From the NCBI GenBank assembly GCA_963727755.1, contig CAVSHN010000017.1:310001-374000 (forward strand): a stretch of 64,000 nt of DNA, in the 5' to 3' direction. Under the pieces are notes generated by a model, which saw only the letters and a program-made list of their open reading frames with translations, did not search any database and had not been told where the DNA came from. This stretch comes from DASYAN01 sp963727755. Lineage in GTDB: Bacteria; Chloroflexota; Ktedonobacteria; Ktedonobacterales; Ktedonobacteraceae. A program made the translations under genes and the position numbers. Positions within the stretch are counted from its first letter, which is position 1; each line of letters starts with the position of its first letter. Below, piece after piece: positions 37,421 through 46,238 of the stretch.

Positions 37421-37766
37421 TTAAGAATTTTTAGCTGCTTTCATAGCCTCTTGCACTGCTAGTTTGAATTGTTCCATTTGCTCTGAAAAACCATCTGCTG
37501 CCTGTGCAGCATTGGGCGCACTCATCACAATTTTGGCCACACATTTTGCTTCGACGTGCGGTAATTGTTCCATCTGAGCCGCTTGCTCTTCTGGCGTACC
37601 GATCGTAAATGGCGGCTGCAACTCAAAGAATAGCAGCGTAAATTCCAAGCCATGATTCTGAAATCATCAGATGTGTTGCGTGTTCACTTCTGAGAGATGC
37701 ATGTCCCGTCCATTCGACTGGCTTAGACATTGGTTTTCTTTGATGGTTTGTACCATTTTCGTCCAT
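37421..37766 (-). pseudogene. DUF3467-like protein, copy c (frameshifted)
   Basis: One extra T relative to copy a (ATGATTTCAGAATCATGG on the coding strand, near 37660) shifts the frame. The C-terminal 75 codons are well conserved (LLFFELQPPFTIGTPEEQ; AKIVMSAPNAAQ). Only one NGTNHQ unit remains at the N-terminus. It closes the right end of the duplicated region. Confidence 0.65.
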
Positions 37767-37810
37767 AAATTCCTCCCTATGGTAGAATGACGATAACTAC
37801 TCACTCACCC

Positions 37811-39637
37811 TCACGGTGCCTTCCACACCTGCACTGTCTTGCCACCATTAGAGGCAATGCGCTTGCCATCCGGCGACCATGCTATTGGGGTTGAATACTC
37901 GTAGTAGGAGATAACATTCTCTCCATCGGTTGCATTCAACACCTGCAACGGGGGACCGCTGGCGATATGCTGGCCATCTGGTGACCATACTACTGTCTTT
38001 ATATGTGTATGATCGAAATACACCTTATGTGTGAGGACTTGGCCTCCATCGGTTGCATTCCATACCTGCATCGTACCGTCATCGGAACCGGAGGCAATGC
38101 GCTTGCCATCCGGCGACCAGGCTACTGCATTCACCCCATAAGAATGCCCACGATAGGTGAAGACATGGCTCCCATCTACTGCATCCCACACCTGTACAAT
38201 CCTATCCTCCCAGGAGGCCGAGGCGATGTACTTGCCATCTGGTGACCACGCTACTGCTGTCACTCCACCAGAATGCCCCTCATACATGAAGGCTTGACCC
38301 CCGTCGATTGCATTCCATACCTGCACTGTTCTATCCCAAGAGCAGGAGGCGATGCGCTTGCCATCCGGTGACCATGCTATTGCATTCAACGTAGAAGAAT
38401 GCCCCTCATACGTGCAAACTTGGCCTCCGTCAGTTGCATTCCACACCCGCACTGTTCCGTTACCATCGCCAGAGGCGATGCGCTTGCTATCCGGTGACCA
38501 CGCTACTGCCCACACATAATAAGGTGAATGCCCACGATACGTGTAGACTCGGCCCCCGTCGATTGCATTCCATACCTGCACTGTTTCATCCCTAGAGCCG
38601 GAGGCGATGTGCTGGCCATCCGGTGACCACGCTACTGCATACACTGCATCTGAATGCCCACGATAGATGAAGATCAGATCTCCCATCATGGCATTGGCTT
38701 CCCTCCACACTTGCACTGTCTTATCACGTCCACCAGAGGCGATGCGCTTGCCATCTGGCGACCATGCTATTGCACTCATATAAGAAAAATGCCCACGATA
38801 CGTGTAAACTTGACCCCCATCAGTTGCATTCCACACCTGCACCGCACCACCCCAAGAGCAGGATGCGATGCGCTTGCCATCTGGTGACCACGCTACTGCA
38901 CTCACTAGATCTGAATGCCCCTGATACGTATAGACTTGGCCTCCATCGGTTGCATTCCACACTTGCACTGTTACATTCCTAGCGCTGGAGACGATGCGCT
39001 TGCCATCCGGTGACCACGCTATTGCATACACAGCCTCAGGTACATAATAAGTAAAATGCCCTTTATACGTGTAGACTTGGCCCCCGTCGGTTGTATTCCA
39101 CACCTGCACTGTTCCATCCCTAGAACCGGAGGCGAGGCGCTTGCCATCTGGTGACCATGCTATTGCATTCACCCAATCAGAATGTCCCCGATAGGTGAAG
39201 ACTTGGCTCTCATCTACTGCATTCCACACCTGCACTGTTCCATCCTTAGAACCGGAGGCAATATGCTGGCCATCTGGTGACCACGCTACTGCATTCACCC
39301 AATCAGAATGCCCACGATAGGTGAAGACTTGGCCCCCGTCGGTTGCATTCCACACCTGCACTGTTCCATCCTTAGAACCGGAGGCGATGCACTTGCCATC
39401 CGGTGACCACGCTACTGCATTCACATTACTAGAATGCCCACGATAGGTGAAGACTTGGCCCCCGTCGATTGCATCCCACACCTGCACTGTATTGTCATCA
39501 CCGGAGGCGATGCGCTTGCCATCCGGTGACCACGCTACTGCATTCACATTACTAGAATGCCCCTTATAGGTGAAGGTCTGATCTATCATCATGGCTTTTG
39601 TTTCCCTTTCAAGATTATCTTCGCGGGATAGCCCCAT
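37811..39637 (-). CDS. WD40-repeat protein, two seven-blade propellers
   Basis: About 608 residues from MGLSREDNLERETKAMM (ATG at 39637). Fourteen units of the form GHSxxVNAVAWSPDGKRIASG...VQVWNATDGGQV can be counted, the last two degenerate. Fourteen units would make two seven-blade beta-propellers. No enzyme domain, signal peptide or membrane segment is seen, so it is probably a cytosolic scaffold. The repeats are very similar at DNA level (about 120-bp units), so recombination between them is likely. The sequence around the ATG resembles that upstream of the small membrane-protein gene next to it (AGTCTAGACCTGTCAATACC). Confidence 0.85.
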   Translation of the reverse strand: MGLSREDNLERETKAMMIDQTFTYKGHSSNVNAVAWSPDGKRIASGDDNTVQVWDAIDGGQVFTYRGHSSNVNAVAWSPDGKCIASGSKDGTVQVWNATDGGQVFTYRGHSDWVNAVAWSPDGQHIASGSKDGTVQVWNAVDESQVFTYRGHSDWVNAIAWSPDGKRLASGSRDGTVQVWNTTDGGQVYTYKGHFTYYVPEAVYAIAWSPDGKRIVSSARNVTVQVWNATDGGQVYTYQGHSDLVSAVAWSPDGKRIASCSWGGAVQVWNATDGGQVYTYRGHFSYMSAIAWSPDGKRIASGGRDKTVQVWREANAMMGDLIFIYRGHSDAVYAVAWSPDGQHIASGSRDETVQVWNAIDGGRVYTYRGHSPYYVWAVAWSPDSKRIASGDGNGTVRVWNATDGGQVCTYEGHSSTLNAIAWSPDGKRIASCSWDRTVQVWNAIDGGQAFMYEGHSGGVTAVAWSPDGKYIASASWEDRIVQVWDAVDGSHVFTYRGHSYGVNAVAWSPDGKRIASGSDDGTMQVWNATDGGQVLTHKVYFDHTHIKTVVWSPDGQHIASGPPLQVLNATDGENVISYYEYSTPIAWSPDGKRIASNGGKTVQVWKAP

Positions 39638-39657
39638 GGTATTGACAAGGTCTAGAC

Positions 39658-39969
39658 TTAATAAGGCTTCCACGGCCCACCACCAGCGAACCACAACACA
39701 ACTACACTAATAACAAGTATCAACCATTCCACGCCAAGAACTTGGACCATTGTCGCCAATTTCCATGGTAATTTTCCGGTTATGATCATAATAGCGCACA
39801 TACCGCTTGTGATAGAAATGGCAATGAGAATGCCAACCACTAAACCAAACAATAAACCTAGTTCTAAACCTAGTCCCTTGAACCTGTGCACTATTGAAGA
39901 AAAAAACTGTAAAAGTTGCTGGAGACTATATGGCAGATGCCACAAGGTTGTTATCTTCGGCCAACGCAT
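39658..39969 (-). CDS. Small membrane protein, unknown, copy 1
   Basis: The product is 103 residues from MRWPKITTLWHLPYSLQ, with AAAGGAAAGC before the ATG at 39969. Hydrophobic segments lie at about 35-60 (LGLLFGLVVGILIAISITSG) and 75-95 (VEWLILVISVVVLWFAGG). It is a paralog of the next gene upstream, including the upstream sequence. An in-frame extension to 40065 is possible but does not look like protein. Function unknown. Confidence 0.6.
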   Translation of the reverse strand: MRWPKITTLWHLPYSLQQLLQFFSSIVHRFKGLGLELGLLFGLVVGILIAISITSGMCAIMIITGKLPWKLATMVQVLGVEWLILVISVVVLWFAGGGPWKPY

Positions 39970-40084
39970 ATGCTTTCCTTTCAAATCCTCTCCTTGCCAT
40001 AAGTGCCCAGGCGGCCAGGATCTGTGAACATTCACAGATCCTGCGGGATAGCCGGATAGCCCCATGGTATTGACAGGTCTAGAC

Positions 40085-40369
40085 TTAAGACCTCAAGCCC
40101 CACCACGCCCACTGACTCCCAATAAACATCATTACTCCCGCAATAACAAGGAGAACTATTTCCACGCCAAGAGCTATTAACATTGGCACCAACGGAAGCC
40201 ACACTTTTTTATTTATAATAATACTAATAGCGAGTATGCCGCTTGTAATGGAAATGGTAATGAGGCAGCAAACCGCTAAACCTACTCCACCAAACAAAAA
40301 AATTGGCGTAAGGGACTTCATAAGACCAATTGAAAGCTGCCAATTGGATGCTATCTTTGGCCAACGCAT
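40085..40369 (-). CDS. Small membrane protein, unknown, copy 2
   Basis: The product is 94 residues, beginning MRWPKIASNWQLSIGLMKSL. Two or three hydrophobic stretches (GLAVCCLITISITSGILAIS; IALGVEIVLLVIAGVMMFIG). It shares the MRWPKI start, the ITISITSG segment and the upstream AAAGG-rich leader with its neighbour, so the pair arose by tandem duplication. No function can be assigned. Confidence 0.6.
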   Translation of the reverse strand: MRWPKIASNWQLSIGLMKSLTPIFLFGGVGLAVCCLITISITSGILAISIIINKKVWLPLVPMLIALGVEIVLLVIAGVMMFIGSQWAWWGLRS

Positions 40370-40382
40370 ATGCTCTTTCCTT

Positions 40383-41078
40383 TCAAATCCTCTGCCTTGC
40401 CATAAGGGCCCAAGTAGTAGCTAATGTTGCTGCCATCCAAAGATGAGGACGCGTTCGGGCTGCGCTACTTGTAAATTGTGGAAGTCCTTCTGTAATCCTA
40501 GTGTAGAGCAGCTCTAGCCCATGAAGCCCTTTCTTTGTTTTGCTCCATCTGGAACTTTGATATTGATCTGTGCATGCATTACTATCTGAATTGCTTGTAT
40601 CGCAATAACAATACGGTGCATCATGCTCTGCCTTATCATCGTGTAGCGCACCGCCATGGTCATAACACGTCGGTGTGCCTTTAATAGGACCGACTTTCAT
40701 AGTACCAGAATAAACAACAGCATAGCTGGGATGCATACCAGCAGAACTACTTGTCGGTTGCACTGCTTTATCACATTGGCTGCCAATCGTAGTCCACTCG
40801 GTAAATCCTGCTGATGTTTGTGGATTTCGCCCAGATGTTCCCAGTTCTTTGAGCAAATCACTTCCTCCTATTATGTTTATGTAGGCAAGTTCATAGCCTT
40901 GCTGACAACCTCCACATCCATTTCCTTTTGTATTCGCAAGGAGACTCCCTTCGTGAGGAGTATTAAATGTAATCGCTTTTGTGACATGACCAATGGTTGA
41001 AGGGAATGGGCCTTGTCCTGCATTCTCTTGCATTAAACGTTTCAGTTGCACAAGTGAAATTTTTTCGATTTTTAGCAT
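40383..41078 (-). pseudogene. 5'-truncated relative of the toxin carrier (C-terminal half of a hydrolase domain)
   Basis: About 231 residues from MLKIEKISLVQLKRLMQENAG. GPFPSTIGHVTKAITFNTPH aligns with the region just after the nucleophile in the carriers. CYDHGGALHDD and KGLHGLELLY match their domain ends, followed by a membrane segment (LWMAATLATTWALMA). The first half of the hydrolase, with the HG oxyanion loop and nucleophile Ser, is missing, and no toxin domain follows. It is most likely a remnant of a third carrier. Confidence 0.7.
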
Positions 41079-41163
41079 CTCCTCACCTATTTGGCACTTT
41101 ATACTCAAATTACCGTCTTTGGCAGATTATTTCTGTTATGGTGAGTGCGAAAGCTCAAGCGAG

Positions 41164-41938
41164 TCATCCCCCTGTACCCTTGCTCCACAATGGTGCTCCA
41201 AGACTGGCGTAACACTGGATAAATGCTACAGCTCGAGAGAAGACTTCTGCACGATCATAGTCTTTCATAATAATATGATAGGAACGGCGAACGATCAGGA
41301 GTTCCTTTTGCTGTGAGCCAAGGAGAGCATAGATCTTGCACCCATCGCTTGCTGGTATAACATGGTCATGTTGGGAGGCCATGACCAGGACGGGAGCGGT
41401 AATCTGAGGCAACTCGGCCTGGAGTTGAGGTAAAAATTGGATCAAGCTCTGTGCCGGGGAAAGAGCGGTCCAGCGGTAAACGTCACGTGTATAACCACGA
41501 CGAGCATGCGGATCACGAACATCTTCCCAAATCGTGGGGAGAGCGGGAAACACATGTCGCAGGACGCTCACGCCAAGTTTGAGGACGGGATACATATGGA
41601 GGGGAGAACACATGCTAATAACTCCCGCAACCTCTGTGTGGGCTGCTGCATGAAGAGCAAGGGCACCACCCAGGCAATGCCCGACGAGGAAAACCCTGTC
41701 ACAGCGCTGCTGAAGAGCTGCAGAGTTCATGGCGTACAGCTCTTTCCCAATCTGACCAACCAAGAGACATCAGGTCGCGCACATGCGTTCCGTGACCAGG
41801 GAGGAGCATATTGTGGGTAAGCAGATCATGCATTTGGAGCATCTCCTCCATTTCTGCGAGATCCTGGCGGCTGCCATTCAAACCATGGATTAACAGAGCA
41901 CCGATAACTGGCTGTTTTTGTGGTTCCAGTGTTAACAT
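41164..41938 (-). CDS. Alpha/beta hydrolase of the lipid operon (YnbC N-domain-like), frameshifted
   Basis: Two overlapping ORFs (41699-41938 and 41164-41763) form one hydrolase; the break is at about 41720. The first has PVIGALLIHGLNGSRQDL (oxyanion HG). The second has VFLVGHCLGGALAL, with Cys in the nucleophile position of GxSxG, then ASQHDHVIP (Asp) and RRSYHIIMKDYDR (His). Lysophospholipase/monoglyceride-lipase-type enzymes share this layout. It is last in a five-gene run with acyltransferase, phosphatidyltransferase, cytidylyltransferase and methyltransferase. In E. coli YnbC a hydrolase and methyltransferase are fused, matching this pairing. Confidence 0.75.
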
Positions 41939-41965
41939 GTTGGACTCCTTCAGATGACTTTGCCT

Positions 41966-42851
41966 TCACCCGACCATTTTTCTTGCCCTGGTGACGGTGA
42001 ACAGGCCCACTTCCTCGAGCTGGCTCTCGATCAGACTAAATCCGGCCTGATGCGCCCATGCTTCAAGCTGCGTGCTAGGACGACATTTCATGATCCAGAG
42101 GGCACCATTGCGGTTAGGGAGAACATTTGCGATAAACTCAAGCTGTGGATGCTGTGTCTGCGTTGTGAAGTACAGGGTGCCTCCTGGCTCTAGCATCTGG
42201 TAGAGGCGCTGCAGGGATTGCTGGATGATTTCATCTTCCAGAATTAGTTCGGTACAGCCCGGAGACGACAATAACATTTGGTGGACCACCCAGTTGAGCG
42301 TCTGTAGGAGCAGGATTGAAGGCATCATCTTGCTGATAGTGGATGGTTTGTAGCCCGGCAGCTTTGGCTTGCTTTGCTCCCAACGCAAGATCGTGTATTG
42401 AAAGATCACGACAGAGGATGTGTAGATCATCCCGTCCTGGTTCGCACTTCAATAGCAGTTCTTGCAGGTATCGCCCTGGCCCGGAGGCTACATCTAGCAG
42501 GCGTGTTGCTTTGCCCAGTGCACGGTTGCACTCAACTTCGCCGTATAACATCTGCTGAAGCAATGCACGACGTGCGCGAATAGCTTGCCAGCCGATAGCA
42601 TTGAGGTAGAGGCGGTCAATCAGTTTGCCAATGCCAAAGCAGCCCTGCGCCCGATTGATGTAGACATAGTCGAGCATCGCGCCACTATCAAAGCCTGATG
42701 TATAGCCGATGCGGATACCTTTGCTAGTACGCCCCACCGTTGAGAGTATTCCTCGCATGATGGCCCATTTGATTTGTCCTAGCAGATCAGGATTCTGTGC
42801 TGCTTTCGAAGGGTCAGACCAGACAGATGGTCTTTTTCTTGTGATGGTCAT
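41966..42851 (-). CDS. Class I SAM methyltransferase of the lipid operon, frameshifted
   Basis: Two ORFs (42231-42851 and 41966-42430) join at about 42250 into one protein of about 295 residues. An N-terminal helical region of about 110 residues precedes the SAM site LLDVASGPGRYLQELLLK (motif I); DDAFNP is the later acidic motif, followed by VIVVSGLY. The second part gives QSLQRLYQMLEPGGTLYFTT, the usual post-motif strand. The layout resembles the methyltransferase half of E. coli YnbC. The substrate, probably a lipid head group, is unknown. Confidence 0.75.
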
Positions 42852-42896
42852 GATATATCTCCTTTTTTGGTGTTCTCAACGAAAGTTGGGTTATTA

Positions 42897-43874
42897 CTAT
42901 AATAGATGGCATGAGAGGTAATAGACGAGCGGAGTCACCAGAAGTAGACTGTCAATGCGATCCAGCAGACCGCCAAAGCCTGGTAACAGCTTACCCGCAT
43001 CTTTCACCCCGTGTTGTCGTTTCAGCAATGACTCTAGCAAATCACCCCAGATACTCCCCAGACCGATAGCCAGTGCGAGCAGGCCCCGTTGCCACAACTG
43101 CACGTCTGGGAGAGCAAATGCAGCCAGCTCTAGGGCCAGGATAGCTCCCAGGATGTTTCCCAACGCACCACTCCAGGTCTTGCTTGGACTCAAGTGTGGC
43201 GCAAGTTTGGGACCTGCAAGGGCCTTACCTAGACAAAATGCTCCTACATCGCTGAGGGCTACCCCAAGACCAACGACTAGCACCAAACTAGGCATCTTGC
43301 CCATGCTGAGTGCGAGTAGATGTGCTGGTAGCCAGCCAAGGTAGAGATAGCCCCATAGTCCGCTGGTGCTAACAGCGAAACGTTTTGCTAACTCTGTATC
43401 ATTAGGCTTCATTGGTAGTAAGATTACTATTGAATAAACGAAAAATGAGATGATAGGAGCAAATACAAGTGCATTTGTTCCATAGAGCAGCACAGCAGCG
43501 AAGGTGATCCAACCTCCAAGCACCAGCGTGGTACAGGACCATGCTGGCATGTCAGTTAGCTGGGCATATTCACGTCCTCCTTGCCAACAGAGGAAAGCAC
43601 AGAGCACGGCGATAGCTAACGGTCCACTAAAGGCAAGTCCTGAGAAAAGAAAAGCGATAATAGCCCAGGTACAATAGCGTTGCCAGAGGACTCGCTGTGG
43701 AGTGAACCCTGTGCATGTCAGGGAACTGTTCCCATTGAAGCAAGACCCCTGCAGAAGCAAGGCCAGTGCAGCCCCCCCAAACAGAGCAAGCAGAAGAATA
43801 GTGAAAGGCCCAAGTAGGTAATTGGTTAGGGGGTTGATCAGCCATACCAGGGCTTGGCTCCAAAATGTGATCAT
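42897..43874 (-). CDS. Phosphatidate cytidylyltransferase family protein (CdsA/YnbB-like)
   Basis: The product is 325 residues with about eight hydrophobic segments. The CdsA signature is complete: LSPSKTWSGALGN near 225-240 and WGDLLESLLKRQHGVKDAGKLLPGFGGLLDRIDSL near 270-305. Family members make CDP-diacylglycerol from phosphatidate and CTP in the membrane. Its place between a CDP-alcohol phosphatidyltransferase gene and a methyltransferase gene suggests a dedicated CDP-lipid supply, as for ynbB, rather than the housekeeping cdsA. Confidence 0.88.
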   Translation of the reverse strand: MITFWSQALVWLINPLTNYLLGPFTILLLALFGGAALALLLQGSCFNGNSSLTCTGFTPQRVLWQRYCTWAIIAFLFSGLAFSGPLAIAVLCAFLCWQGGREYAQLTDMPAWSCTTLVLGGWITFAAVLLYGTNALVFAPIISFFVYSIVILLPMKPNDTELAKRFAVSTSGLWGYLYLGWLPAHLLALSMGKMPSLVLVVGLGVALSDVGAFCLGKALAGPKLAPHLSPSKTWSGALGNILGAILALELAAFALPDVQLWQRGLLALAIGLGSIWGDLLESLLKRQHGVKDAGKLLPGFGGLLDRIDSLLLVTPLVYYLSCHLL

Positions 43875-43977
43875 GATATGTTCTCCTGTCGTAATTACTC
43901 AGCTACAGCCGCCTGATTAGCCAACCAATAAGGTGCAGGATAAAACCAAGCATAAAAATCAGCGTTACCAACTTGTC

Positions 43978-44598
43978 TTATCGCTGTTGAAACTCAACAT
44001 AAATCCAGCGATAGCGTTGCACGATTGTAAACAGTGTGGCAGGAATAAAAGCTAATAAGAGCCAGTTCCAGGCAGCAGAGCCCAGAAAGAGAACAGGTAG
44101 TGAGTAGAGTCCAATAGAGATCATACGGTCGGCTTTGGCTAAGAAGCCGCCAAATTGTCGCTTACCTCCCGCAGCTTTACCTACAATACCCAGGTAGCTA
44201 CTCAAGAGTGTGAGTACTAACACTCCCCAGGCCAGAGAGGCATTGACACAGCTGTTGAAGGCTAAACCAACGAAGACCAACGTATCTGAAAGGCGATCAC
44301 AACACTCGTTGAAGACCTCGCCCCAGGGTCGTGCCAGACCGGTGCGCCGCGCGACTAGGCCATCTAAAGCATTAGCAGCGAGGCGTCCGATTGCCAGTGG
44401 CGCGACCGCCAGCATCAGCAGGGAGTATGGTGGAGAGACCGCAAGCACTGTTCCCATCAGAGCAGCGCACCCGACGCCCGTTAGAGTGATCAGATCTGGG
44501 TGGATGTGCCATCTGACAAGAGCATCTTCTAGTCCGGCTAAGCACTCTTGCCACCAGGGTTTGATGGCATATATTCCCCTATAATATTTCGTTGCCAT
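43978..44598 (-). CDS. CDP-alcohol phosphatidyltransferase family protein (YnbA-like) with altered motif
   Basis: The product is 206 residues with about six membrane segments. The family motif DxxDGxxAR(x8)GxxxDxxxD is recognisable as NALDGLVARRTGLARPWGEV followed by FNECCD. The first and third Asp are Asn (Asn76 and Asn97), while Asp79 and Asp101 are kept. Members exchange CMP of a CDP-lipid for an alcohol. The two substitutions affect metal ligands, so substrate or activity may differ. It starts 5 bases after the acyltransferase stop and precedes the CdsA-like gene. Confidence 0.85.
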   Translation of the reverse strand: MATKYYRGIYAIKPWWQECLAGLEDALVRWHIHPDLITLTGVGCAALMGTVLAVSPPYSLLMLAVAPLAIGRLAANALDGLVARRTGLARPWGEVFNECCDRLSDTLVFVGLAFNSCVNASLAWGVLVLTLLSSYLGIVGKAAGGKRQFGGFLAKADRMISIGLYSLPVLFLGSAAWNWLLLAFIPATLFTIVQRYRWIYVEFQQR

Positions 44599-44603
44599 GT
44601 TAC

Positions 44604-45311
44604 CTATTTCTCCTCTCGTTTCTCTGGATAAGCCAATGCACGTACTTGTCGCTCGACTTCAGTAGCAATAAATGTTGGATCACTGTCTGGTGCAAAACGC
44701 ATGGGAGTACCGAATTTTACTACAACTTGCTGATAACGTGGAAAGCATGATCCCTTTGGCAATGCAGCAAAGGTGCCTCCAATCCAGGTAGGAACAACAG
44801 AAGCCGACGCTTTCAGCGCCAGTTTGCCCACTCCCTGCTTGAAATGCCGGATCTGTCCATCTTCTGTGCGCGAGCCCTCTGGGAAGATGAGCAGGCTATG
44901 CCCCTTGACCAAAAGCTGCTGCGCATGAGCCAGACTGGCGTAGCAGCCAGTCCCCTTGCGCTCAAAGGCAAAGGCGTTGAGAAAGAGACTGACCAGCATT
45001 CCCTTCCAGTAGCTGGTGAAGAAGTAATCGGCAGCAGCAGCAACACATACTTGTAAGCGTAGGGACAGTGGCAATGCAGCTAGAAGGGCTGGGGCATCTA
45101 GATGGCTGCTATGGTTGGCAGCAAAGATGTATGACCTTCCTTTAGTCAGAGCATCAGTGCCATCGGTAGCAATATCTATGAAGAGATGGAGTACAGGGAA
45201 AAGGAGCAGCCAGCGTAGTCCCTCGCCAAGCCACGTAGTTATTGTGCAAGTACACTTACGTACAACCTCATGTTGCGTCGTTATTTGCAGTTCACCTGTG
45301 AGCATATGCAA
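44604..45311 (-). CDS. 1-acyl-sn-glycerol-3-phosphate acyltransferase family (PlsC-like)
   Basis: The product is 235 residues. The acyltransferase motifs are NHSSHLD (HX4D) near residue 71 and FPEGSRT near 144, with a later FKQGVGKLAL block. A single hydrophobic region near 30-48 probably anchors it. It transfers acyl chains to a (lyso)phospholipid precursor. It is the first gene of the lipid operon; AGAAGG lies ahead of its ATG. Downstream genes could use its phosphatidate product (cytidylyltransferase, then phosphatidyltransferase). Confidence 0.88.
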   Translation of the reverse strand: MHMLTGELQITTQHEVVRKCTCTITTWLGEGLRWLLLFPVLHLFIDIATDGTDALTKGRSYIFAANHSSHLDAPALLAALPLSLRLQVCVAAAADYFFTSYWKGMLVSLFLNAFAFERKGTGCYASLAHAQQLLVKGHSLLIFPEGSRTEDGQIRHFKQGVGKLALKASASVVPTWIGGTFAALPKGSCFPRYQQVVVKFGTPMRFAPDSDPTFIATEVERQVRALAYPEKREEK

Positions 45312-45384
45312 CCTTCTTTCTCCTTAATATATAAGAAGTTCCTAATATGTATGAATCCAGATGATGACTTGTTTTGTACTTACG

Positions 45385-45456
45385 TACTAAGTAGAGATGA
45401 ATAGCATTGCTGATTTTCTCTTCTGCTCAAGGTGCTCATTGGCATTTATGTCTCAT
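45385..45456 (-). pseudogene. Decayed 5' remnant of the small membrane-protein family
   Basis: The coding-strand reading ATA AAT GCC AAT GAG CAC gives NANEHLEQKRKSA, then a stop. It matches the start of the next five genes but the ATG is ATA and the rest is lost. The family's shared spacer (CTTCCTCGATGGTGATACCA) follows at 45479. Confidence 0.55.
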
Positions 45457-45516
45457 CTCCCCAATGCTGAGCAAAAACTTCCTCGATGGTGATACCACAC
45501 CGTATGATCAAAGACT

Positions 45517-45756
45517 TTAACGTTCTTTTAGCAGACCAATAAAGACCACGACCAAACCAGGCACAAACATCAGCGCTTCAATGACAAGAGGCTTAGCTAT
45601 GTCAGAGATGCCTACACGACTCGGATAGCCTGTTGCATAGAAGTAAAAAAGAGTTATGAAAAACAATACTACACTGATCTTCATTAAAGTGACTCCCAAT
45701 TTAACTACGGCTAGGGCATCTTCTCTCTTCTGCTCAAGGTTCTCATTGGCATTCAT
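45517..45756 (-). CDS. Small two-TM membrane protein, array member 1
   Basis: The product is 79 residues. A charged start (MNANENLEQKREDALAVVKLG) is followed by TM1 (LMKISVVLFFITLFYFYATG) and TM2 (KPLVIEALMFVPGLVVVFIG), ending in LLKER. It is one of five tandem paralogs with about 300-bp spacing. The spacers share CTGAGCAAAAACTTCCTCGA-type sequence. No family is recognised; size and layout would suit a small membrane effector or sensor subunit, but that is speculation. Confidence 0.65.
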   Translation of the reverse strand: MNANENLEQKREDALAVVKLGVTLMKISVVLFFITLFYFYATGYPSRVGISDIAKPLVIEALMFVPGLVVVFIGLLKER

Positions 45757-45925
45757 GTCTCATCTCCTCTGTGGCTGAGCAAAAACCGTTCACTTTGACA
45801 TTTTTGATGTTCGAGATTGTATCGCACTTCTTCTAAAAAACATATGCAACTGTTCTAGAAAGAAGCATAAAATTCCGAATCTACTTGATCAAGAGATTAA
45901 ATTTACTCATGAGTGGTACTTCCTC

Positions 45926-46180
45926 TCAGAGACGCTCTCTCATTTTTTTCCTCCTCAAAAAACTGCAAAGAGAGACAAGCAGGCTAATAAGGAGCAGCAG
46001 AAAACCAAGCACAAAATTCACTATTCCAATGAAAGGATGCTCAACCATTGTATTAGGGATCCCCCTAAAGGGATTGATTATTAAAAGGGGTATGATACCT
46101 ATACTCATTAAAACGACTCCCAATTTCCCTATGACTATGGCATCTTTTCTCTTCTGCTCAAGGTTCTCATTGACATTCAT
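45926..46180 (-). CDS. Small two-TM membrane protein, array member 2
   Basis: The product is 84 residues: MNVNENLEQKRKDAIVIGKL, then two hydrophobic segments (GVVLMSIGIIPLLIIN; FVLGFLLLLISLLVSLCSFL) and a basic end (RRKKMRERL). It shares the N-terminus and first segment with its neighbours but has a distinct loop (PFRGIPNTMVEHPFIGIV). Function unknown. Confidence 0.62.
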   Translation of the reverse strand: MNVNENLEQKRKDAIVIGKLGVVLMSIGIIPLLIINPFRGIPNTMVEHPFIGIVNFVLGFLLLLISLLVSLCSFLRRKKMRERL

Positions 46181-46238
46181 GTCTCATCTCCTCCCGGCTG
46201 AGTAAAAACTTCCTCGATGGTGATATGACACCGCATGA

